Shown here piece by piece: positions 58,812 through 64,000 of a stretch of DNA of 64,000 bases. The stretch's first letter is position 1, and each line of letters opens with the position of its first letter. Below the pieces are notes generated by a model. The model was given only the letters and a program-made list of their open reading frames with translations, was not told the DNA's origin and did no database searches. Source of the DNA: Arthrobacter_N sp051262515 (GTDB lineage Bacteria; Actinomycetota; Actinomycetes; Actinomycetales; Micrococcaceae); assembly GCF_051262515.1 (NCBI RefSeq), contig NZ_JBIMER010000006.1, forward strand, positions 1 through 64,000, given 5' to 3'. The translations under genes were made by a program, and so were the position numbers.

Positions 58812-59584
58812 AAATCCTCCGCGATGCGGCGGGCGGTCTCGAGCAGGGCTGGCAGCAGTTCGTCCTCCACCGAGACCTTGCCCATGCGCCCGCCCTGGAT
58901 GGAGATGTTGAGGGCCGCCACGACCTCGTCGCCGCGGCGGACCGGCACGGCCAACCCGCGCAGGCCGTCGTCGAGCTCCTGCGAAACCAGGCTCCAGCCC
59001 TGCCGGCGCACCTTCTCGATCTCGGTCCGCAACTGCTCGATGGTTCCCAGCGTGTTGCTGGTGTAGCTGGTCAGCACCGTCTGGCGGTAGAAGTCCTCGC
59101 GGGCCTCCTGGGGCAAAGCCGACACCAGGACACGGCCCATCGACGTCACCCACGCGGGCATGCGGTTGCCGATGTTCATGGTCACGGTGTGCAGCCGCGG
59201 AGCCGCCACGCGGGCCACGTAGATGGCGTCCTGGCCATCGAGGGTGCTCAGCGTCGCCGTCTCGTCGAGGCGGTGGGCCAGCTCGGTCAGGTGGGGGCGG
59301 GCGATCCCGGGCAGGCTCAACCCGGCCAGGTAGCCGGCCCCGATGTCCAGCACCCGGGGGGTCTGCCGGAATCCGTTGCCCTCCAGGGAGAGGTAGCCGA
59401 GGTCGCTCAGGGTGAGGAGGAACCTGCGCGCGGCCGCCCGGCTGAGGTCGGCCGCCTCTGCCACCTGCGTGACGGTCAGCAGCGGCTCGTCCGCGGTGAA
59501 CGCCAGCAGCACGCTCAGCGCCTTCTCCGCCGACTTCACGTAATAGTCAGGCTGTCCCTCGTCCCGCGACTGCTCCGCCACCAT
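58793..59584 (-). CDS. IclR family transcriptional regulator
   Basis: A 263-residue IclR regulator of the PcaR/PobR branch: N-terminal winged helix (SVLLAFTADEPLLTVTQVAE, ADLSRAAARRFLLTLSDLGY) and C-terminal effector domain (RVLDIGAGYLAGLSLPGIAR, ETATLSTLDGQDAIYVARV, GRVLVSALP, AALNISIQGGRMG). It is the last gene of a three-gene operon with the dehydratase and dehydrogenase (5-base gap), so it is probably autoregulated. It likely binds the tandem palindromes at 62424-62459 and responds to a quinate/shikimate-pathway compound. Confidence 0.92.
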   Translation of the reverse strand: MVAEQSRDEGQPDYYVKSAEKALSVLLAFTADEPLLTVTQVAEAADLSRAAARRFLLTLSDLGYLSLEGNGFRQTPRVLDIGAGYLAGLSLPGIARPHLTELAHRLDETATLSTLDGQDAIYVARVAAPRLHTVTMNIGNRMPAWVTSMGRVLVSALPQEAREDFYRQTVLTSYTSNTLGTIEQLRTEIEKVRRQGWSLVSQELDDGLRGLAVPVRRGDEVVAALNISIQGGRMGKVSVEDELLPALLETARRIAEDFGGRTR

Positions 59585-59589
59585 ACTCC

Positions 59590-61473
59590 CTAGATCCTTG
59601 TCCGTTGGCCGCGGCGCAAACGGTTCCGCTCGAACTGGGCGGCCAGCCGCACCGGCGCATTCGGCGCGCCGTAGCCATCGTACCCGTCGCGCCGTTCGAC
59701 GACCTCGAGGAACATTTCGCCGGTCGTCTCGGTGTAGAAGTGCAGGAACTCTCCGTGTTCGTCGCGGTCGTACAGCAGGTCCAGGCCCCGCAGGAGCTCG
59801 ATCGTTTCCGCCGGAAGCGGGAACCGCGCGGCCAGGTCCTCGTAGTAGTTGTCCGGGACCTGCAGGAAGTCCATGCCCGCGGCCTGGGCTCGCCGGGCGA
59901 CCGCGACGATGTCCGAAGTCCGGAACGCCACGTGTTCCGGATACGACGGCGGCGCCTCCCCGGCCGTGTCCAGCACCTGCGGCACGATGTTCAGCGCCAG
60001 CCGCACCGACCCGTCCCGCGTGCGCATGACCTGGCTGCGGACCAGACCCAGCGGACTCGGGACCTCGGTGGGGGGACGGGTGTCCAGCCGCAGGGCGCTC
60101 TCGTAGAACAGGACCGCCTCGTCGAACGCCTTCCACGGCTGGGCGAGGTTCACGTGGTCCACGGACAGGATCAGCGGATCCGCCGAGCCGTCGGGCACGG
60201 CGTCCCCGGCCGGCAGGCCGAACTCGCCCATCCACCGCGGGGCGGACTCGGCGGGGCAGTAGAAGACCTCGGTGCCGTCCGGGGCGTTCACGCCGGCGAG
60301 CGGCTGCTCGTCCACGGTGTTGTGGCGCGAGACCGGCCGGGCGCGCAGGCCGACGGCGCGCCGCACGCCCACGTCCGGCTCAGCCACCTGGAAGCCCAGA
60401 GCGGAAATCGTCGGCGCCGTCCCCCGCGCGCGCTGCCCGTTGATGCAGATCCGCGCCTCGCCCTGCGTCCACAGCTGCACCGGTTTGCGGCGGTGCTGGC
60501 CACGAAACTCGAAGCCCAACTGCGCGAGCATCTGCGCGACCTCGTCCGGGGAGTCCGTGCGGATCTCGGCGAAGTCGAACCCGCTCGGCGCCTTCACCGC
60601 GGGCAGCGAGGCGAGGTCCATGGGCGGAACGACGGCGGCGCCGCCCGTCTCGCCCGACAGCAGCTCGGCGGTGCGGTCCTGAAGCCACAACAGGGACCGC
60701 AGGGCGTCGACGGCGGTGCGCTCCACGTTGGACTGGCGGAACGTGTCGTTGAAGATCTCCAGGGAGACCGGCCCGGAGTAGCCCGCGCGGACCAGATGCC
60801 CGAGGAACGCGGGAAGGTCGAATCCGCCCTGACCCGGGAACACGCGGTAATGGCGGCTCCACGAAAGGATGTCCATGGCCAGGACCGGGGCGTCCGCCAG
60901 CTGGACGAAGAAGATCTTCGCCGGGTCGATGTCCTCGATGCCGGCGGGGTCGTCACCGCGGGACAGGATGTGGAAGCTGTCCAGGCACGTCCCGACCGCG
61001 GGGTGGTCCGCCAGGTCGACGATCCGCTGGGCGTGGCGGTAGGTGTTCACGAACTTCCCCCACGCGAGCGCCTCGTAGGCGATGCGCACGCCGAACCGCT
61101 GTGCCAGCTCCCCGAGCCGGCGCAGTTGGGCGGCCATTACGGCGTCGTCGTTGATGGTCGCAGTCGCGACGTTGCTGCACACCAGCATGGTTTCCACCCC
61201 GAGCCGGTTCATGAGCCGGAACTTGGCTTCCGCCCGGCGCAGGTTCTCCTCCAGCAACTCCTCGGGCACGCCGTCGAAGTCGCGGAAGGGCTGGTACAGG
61301 TCCAGCGTCAGGCCCAGCCGGTCCGCCAGCGCGCGGACCTCCTGAGGGGACATCGGACTGACGACGAGGTCCTGCTCGAAGATCTCGATGCCGTCGAAGC
61401 CGGCCCGGGCGCAGGCCAGCATCTTGTCCTCGAGGGTCCCGCTGATGCAGACGGTCGCGATGGAGGTGCGCAT
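59590..61473 (-). CDS. qsuB: 3-dehydroshikimate dehydratase, QsuB-like (TIM barrel + HPPD-like fusion)
   Basis: A 627-residue two-domain protein. N-terminal sugar-phosphate isomerase-like TIM barrel (~1-285): FDGIEIFEQDLVVSPMS, AYEALAWGKFVNTYRHAQRI, GTCLDSFHILSRG, FVQLADAP and SGPVSLEIFND carry the metal-binding Glu/Asp/His/Glu set. C-terminal VOC/4-hydroxyphenylpyruvate-dioxygenase-like half (~295-627): LSVDHVNLAQP, PEHVAFRTSDI, GEMFLEVVERRDGYDGYG. QsuB of Corynebacterium converts 3-dehydroshikimate to protocatechuate. ATG at 61473, 2 bases after the dehydrogenase stop. Confidence 0.9.
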   Translation of the reverse strand: MRTSIATVCISGTLEDKMLACARAGFDGIEIFEQDLVVSPMSPQEVRALADRLGLTLDLYQPFRDFDGVPEELLEENLRRAEAKFRLMNRLGVETMLVCSNVATATINDDAVMAAQLRRLGELAQRFGVRIAYEALAWGKFVNTYRHAQRIVDLADHPAVGTCLDSFHILSRGDDPAGIEDIDPAKIFFVQLADAPVLAMDILSWSRHYRVFPGQGGFDLPAFLGHLVRAGYSGPVSLEIFNDTFRQSNVERTAVDALRSLLWLQDRTAELLSGETGGAAVVPPMDLASLPAVKAPSGFDFAEIRTDSPDEVAQMLAQLGFEFRGQHRRKPVQLWTQGEARICINGQRARGTAPTISALGFQVAEPDVGVRRAVGLRARPVSRHNTVDEQPLAGVNAPDGTEVFYCPAESAPRWMGEFGLPAGDAVPDGSADPLILSVDHVNLAQPWKAFDEAVLFYESALRLDTRPPTEVPSPLGLVRSQVMRTRDGSVRLALNIVPQVLDTAGEAPPSYPEHVAFRTSDIVAVARRAQAAGMDFLQVPDNYYEDLAARFPLPAETIELLRGLDLLYDRDEHGEFLHFYTETTGEMFLEVVERRDGYDGYGAPNAPVRLAAQFERNRLRRGQRTRI

Positions 61474-61475
61474 GC

Positions 61476-62348
61476 TCAGAGGCCCTTCGCCAAGAGATCC
61501 AGGAAGTGCGCTCGCATCCGCCCGGCGTCCGGTTCCCGTCCCGTGATCAGGCGGAACGCGTCGACGGCCTGGCCGACCGCCATGTGGCCGCCGTCGAGCA
61601 CCCGGCACCCGATGTCCCGCGCCGCGCGCACGAGTTCCGTGTCCACGGGGCGGTAGACGACTTCGGCAACCCAGTGCCGCGCTTCAAGCAGCGCGGCGTC
61701 CACGGGCATGCCGGGGTGCTGGTGCATCCCCACCGGAGTCGCGTGGACGAACCCGTCGGCCGCGGCGAGCTCGGCGGCGATGGCGTCGGGGGAGTGGGCC
61801 TGGACCGTGCGGTCCGGGAACTGCGCCGCCAGCGCGTCGCTGCGCTCCCGGGTGCGCTCGGCGTCCACATCGATGAGCGTCAGGTGGCGCACGCCCGAGG
61901 CCAGGAGCGCATAGGCAACGGCGGCGCCGGCGCCGCCCGCTCCCAGCTGCACCACGCGGCCGAGTTCCGCGTCCGGGAGGCCGCCGCGCAGGGCGCCCGC
62001 GAAACCGGAGAAGTCGGTGTTCTCGCCGTGGAACCTTTTCCCGCGGACCAACACGGTGTTGACTGCACCCAGGCGCTCGGCATCGGCCGAAACCGTGTCC
62101 AGGTGCCGCAGCACCTCCTGCTTGCACGGATGCGTGACGTTGAAGGCATTGAAGCCCAGGTCGCGGCCCGCGCGCAGGAGCTCGCCGACGTCGGTCCCCG
62201 GCCGGCCGATGGCGGACAGGTCGACCGGCCGGTACAGGTAGCGCAAACCCTGCGCGTCGGCCTCGGCCTCGTGCATGGGCGGGGTGAGCGACGGCGTGAC
62301 GCCGTCGCCGATCAGACCGATCAGGTACGACTCTCCAAAAGTGCTCAC
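61476..62348 (-). CDS. Shikimate/quinate dehydrogenase (QsuD/AroE-like)
   Basis: A 290-residue dehydrogenase of the AroE family: LIGDGVTPSLTPPMHEAEA, catalytic Lys in FNAFNVTHPCKQEVL and Asp in GENTDFSGFAGAL, NAD(P) motif VQLGAGGAGAAVAYALL, and an Asp in TLIDVDAERT after the second strand, which usually favours NAD over NADP as in catabolic quinate/shikimate dehydrogenases. GTG start. First gene of the operon, divergent from the transporter. Confidence 0.9.
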   Translation of the reverse strand: MSTFGESYLIGLIGDGVTPSLTPPMHEAEADAQGLRYLYRPVDLSAIGRPGTDVGELLRAGRDLGFNAFNVTHPCKQEVLRHLDTVSADAERLGAVNTVLVRGKRFHGENTDFSGFAGALRGGLPDAELGRVVQLGAGGAGAAVAYALLASGVRHLTLIDVDAERTRERSDALAAQFPDRTVQAHSPDAIAAELAAADGFVHATPVGMHQHPGMPVDAALLEARHWVAEVVYRPVDTELVRAARDIGCRVLDGGHMAVGQAVDAFRLITGREPDAGRMRAHFLDLLAKGL

Positions 62349-62423
62349 CGTGTGTCCTATTCCCCGGACGCAAACGGTCCGGTGTTGCCAAGGGGTGTGA
62401 CGTAGCTCTAGTCTAGACCTAAT

Positions 62424-62459
62424 TGTACGCATTCCGTACAGCTGTGCGAATACCGCGCA
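62424..62459. promoter_or_regulatory. Tandem palindromic operator of the quinate/shikimate cluster
   Basis: Site 1: TGTACG-cattc-CGTACA (62424-62440), perfect. Site 2: TGTGCG-aatac-CGCGCA (62443-62459), one mismatch. Both are 6-5-6 inverted repeats, centres 19 bases apart, in the divergent promoter between dehydrogenase and transporter. Tandem sites one to two helical turns apart are normal for IclR-type tetramers. Confidence 0.7.
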
Positions 62460-62515
62460 ACCGGAAAACCCGGGCCGGCGTTCCCCACGTCGGCCCCCAC
62501 AGCCAAGGAGACACC

Positions 62516-63862
62516 ATGACCCACGAAAGCCATGCGACGCCGCCGTCGCCGGAGGTGGAGGAAACCGCGGGCCGCACGCCGGTGAAGGCGGCACTGGCCA
62601 GCTTCATGGGCAGCGCGGTCGAGTACTACGACTTCTTCATCTTCGGCGCGGCCGCCGCGCTGATCTTCCCGACCGTCTTCTTCCCGGACGCCGGCGCCAA
62701 CGCGACCGTCATGTCCCTGGCGACCTTCGGCTTCGCCTACATAGCCCGCCCGGTGGGCGCAGTGATCCTCGGCCACTTCGGCGACCGGATCGGACGCCAG
62801 AAGGTCCTGATGTTCACCCTGGTCCTGATGGGGGTGGCGACCTTCATGATCGGTTGCCTGCCCACCTTCGACCAGGTCGGCTGGCTCGCCCCGGTACTCC
62901 TGGTGCTTGCCCGCCTGATGCAGGGCCTCTCCGCCGCCGGCGAGCAGGCCGGCGCCAGTTCGCTGACCTTGGAGCACGCCCCGGACAGCCGCCGCTCGTT
63001 TTTCACCTCCTGGACCCTCACCGGTACCCAGGGCGGGCAGATCCTCGCCGCGCTGGTCTTCGTCCCCGTCGTCGCGCTCCCGGACGAGATCAAGTTCGGC
63101 ATCGGCTGGCGCATCCCGTTCTGGCTGTCCGCCGTCGTCGTCATCGTGACCTACTTCATTCGCCGGTCGCTGCACGAGACCCCGGAGTTCGAACACGCGA
63201 AGGCCAACAACGAGATCGTCAAGCTCCCGGTAGGCGTGCTGCTCAAGAACCACTGGCGCGACGTCCTGCGCGTGGTGCTGTGCGCCTTCATCGCCGCCGT
63301 TTCCACCGTCTACGGGACGCTCGCCATCACGTACGGCAAGGAGGTCGGCGACGTGGATTCCTCCATCACGCTTTGGCTCGTGGTGGCCGGCAACGTGGTG
63401 GCGCTGTTCACCCAGCCCCTGTTCGGCATGCTCGCGGACCGCATCGGTCGCAAGCCGGTGTTCATCTACGGCGCCCTGATGAGCGCGGTGATCATGCCGT
63501 TCTACCTGCTGTCCATGGAGTCCGGAAACACCCTGCTGCAGTTCACGCTGTCCATTTGCGTGTTCTCCTTCGCCTACGCCGCGGCCAATGCGACGTGGCC
63601 GTCCTTCTACGCCGAGATGTTCAGCTCCAAGGTCCGGTTCTCGGGCCTCGCGATCGGAACCCAGCTGGGCTTCCTGATGGCCGGCTTCGCGCCGTCGATC
63701 GTCGCCGCCCTGGGCGGCATCCAGGAGGGCGGCTGGGTGCGGATCAGCATCTTCACGGCGATCATCGCGCTGGTTTCCGCGGGGTCGGCGCTCACCGCGC
63801 GCGAAAGCTACCGGATTCCGACGTCGGAGCTCGGCCTGAAGAAGGCGTCCGTCGGCGTCTAG
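62516..63862 (+). CDS. MHS-family MFS transporter (shikimate/quinate importer type)
   Basis: A 448-residue 12-span transporter of the metabolite:H+ symporter family (ShiA, QsuA, KgtP group): FMGSAVEYYDFFIFGAAAAL in span 1, GHFGDRIGRQKVL as the MFS loop 2-3 signature, LVLARLMQGLSAAGEQAGAS in span 4, MLADRIGRKPVFIYG in loop 8-9. The ATG at 62516 follows AAGGAG. Divergent from the dehydrogenase operon; probably imports shikimate or quinate with protons. Confidence 0.9.
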   Translation: MTHESHATPPSPEVEETAGRTPVKAALASFMGSAVEYYDFFIFGAAAALIFPTVFFPDAGANATVMSLATFGFAYIARPVGAVILGHFGDRIGRQKVLMFTLVLMGVATFMIGCLPTFDQVGWLAPVLLVLARLMQGLSAAGEQAGASSLTLEHAPDSRRSFFTSWTLTGTQGGQILAALVFVPVVALPDEIKFGIGWRIPFWLSAVVVIVTYFIRRSLHETPEFEHAKANNEIVKLPVGVLLKNHWRDVLRVVLCAFIAAVSTVYGTLAITYGKEVGDVDSSITLWLVVAGNVVALFTQPLFGMLADRIGRKPVFIYGALMSAVIMPFYLLSMESGNTLLQFTLSICVFSFAYAAANATWPSFYAEMFSSKVRFSGLAIGTQLGFLMAGFAPSIVAALGGIQEGGWVRISIFTAIIALVSAGSALTARESYRIPTSELGLKKASVGV

Positions 63863-63880
63863 CCGCAGTCATTGCCGGCA

Positions 63881-63920
63881 CGAGGCCCTCGTCTACCGTC
63901 CGATGTAGCCGAGGGCCTCG
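63881..63920. terminator. Bidirectional hairpin terminator
   Basis: CGAGGCCCTCG (63881-63891) / CGAGGGCCTCG (63910-63920), 11-bp perfect stem. It follows the transporter and its right arm lies within the last codons of the convergent partial gene. Confidence 0.75.
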
Positions 63921-64000
63921 GCGTGGAGTTGGCGGGACTTGACGTCGATCGCCCGCCGGTAGTGGCCCAGCAGCTCCTCGCAGAGCGCCTCCCACGTCCG
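63893..64000 (-). CDS. C-terminal end of a gene running off the window
   Basis: The last 35 codons of a minus-strand gene: RTWEALCEELLGHYRRAIDV then KSRQLHAEALGYIGR and stop at 63893. Codon use is coding-like and the helix pattern is regular. Too little to name. The rest lies beyond base 64000. Confidence 0.65.
   Translation of the reverse strand, partial: RTWEALCEELLGHYRRAIDVKSRQLHAEALGYIGR

Noticed and set aside
59605..61656. A 683-codon plus-strand frame opposite qsuB
   Set aside because: No domain, and composition typical of antisense frames in GC-rich genes.
1..64000. tRNA, rRNA, CRISPR arrays, integrases and transposases
   Set aside because: No cloverleaf-like sequences, rRNA segments, regularly spaced repeats or recombinase motifs were recognised by eye; a tool-based scan would be the proper test.

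Overview
The window is high-GC Gram-positive (actinobacterial) DNA, most like a member of the Micrococcaceae (Arthrobacter and relatives). The reasons are the very high GC content and GC-rich third positions, many GTG starts with 1-4 base gene overlaps, and actinobacterial gene sets: SigK with its anti-sigma factor RskA and a fasciclin lipoprotein, an LpqY-SugABC-type importer, an LLM-family oxidoreductase beside a trehalose-synthase-like GH13 enzyme, multidomain LigD with Ku, and a DUF222/HNH (13E12-type) endonuclease. No rRNA, tRNA, CRISPR array, insertion sequence or prophage was seen. All names come from reading motifs, not from database searches.

Layout. 1-7.1 kb is a nuclease-rich accessory region: a pRiA4b ORF-3-like protein, a NERD protein, a GIY-YIG protein with a possible zinc ribbon, a DUF222/HNH endonuclease, and two copies of a repeat carrying a proline-rich gene (one intact, one decayed). 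7.1-15.3 kb holds a hydrolase, exported proteins (intradiol-dioxygenase-like, Ser/Thr-rich, PepSY), a solitary maltokinase-cap-like protein and the helicase HrpB. 15.4-19.6 kb is a two-component system divergent from an ABC permease/ATPase pair. 19.6-23.9 kb has a flavin disulfide-reductase relative, small housekeeping-type genes, a frameshifted gene and a lactonase. 24.2-29.0 kb is a SigK locus (fasciclin lipoprotein, sigK, rskA, DUF4383, sulfite-oxidase-type molybdoenzyme) in which three genes share a promoter-like motif. 29.1-31.8 kb is an LLM oxidoreductase plus GH13 pair. 31.8-34.9 kb is a stress-type envelope operon and an SRPBCC protein. 34.9-37.5 kb is a tightly overlapped redox cassette (heme-oxygenase-like diiron protein, CDGSH protein, FAD oxidoreductase). 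37.9-43.7 kb has a zinc alcohol dehydrogenase and a four-gene sugar ABC importer. 43.7-46.9 kb is a coupled glycosyltransferase / PIG-L-methyltransferase / acyl-CoA-dehydrogenase cluster. 47.1-52.9 kb has small proteins and a DNA-repair block (topoisomerase IB, Ku, LigD). 53-58.8 kb holds general-stress and redox genes (SDR, isochorismatase-like, FMN reductase, CsbD, Dps, PatB). 58.8-63.9 kb is a quinate/shikimate catabolic cluster (IclR regulator, QsuB-like dehydratase, shikimate/quinate dehydrogenase, MHS-type transporter) with a tandem palindromic operator in the divergent promoter. A gene entering from the right edge is truncated.

Themes. Trehalose or alpha-glucoside metabolism recurs (maltokinase-cap protein, TreS-like GH13, LpqY-SugABC-like importer). 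Stress and oxidative defence recur (SigK locus, Dps, CsbD, NHEJ). Transcription units commonly end in long perfect hairpins, several embedded in the 3' ends of convergent genes. The most unusual items are the triplicated SigK-type promoter motif, the diiron/CDGSH/FAD cassette, the GT2/PIG-L-MTase/ACAD cluster, the repeat linked to the DUF222/HNH gene, and three loci where reading-frame evidence suggests frameshifts.
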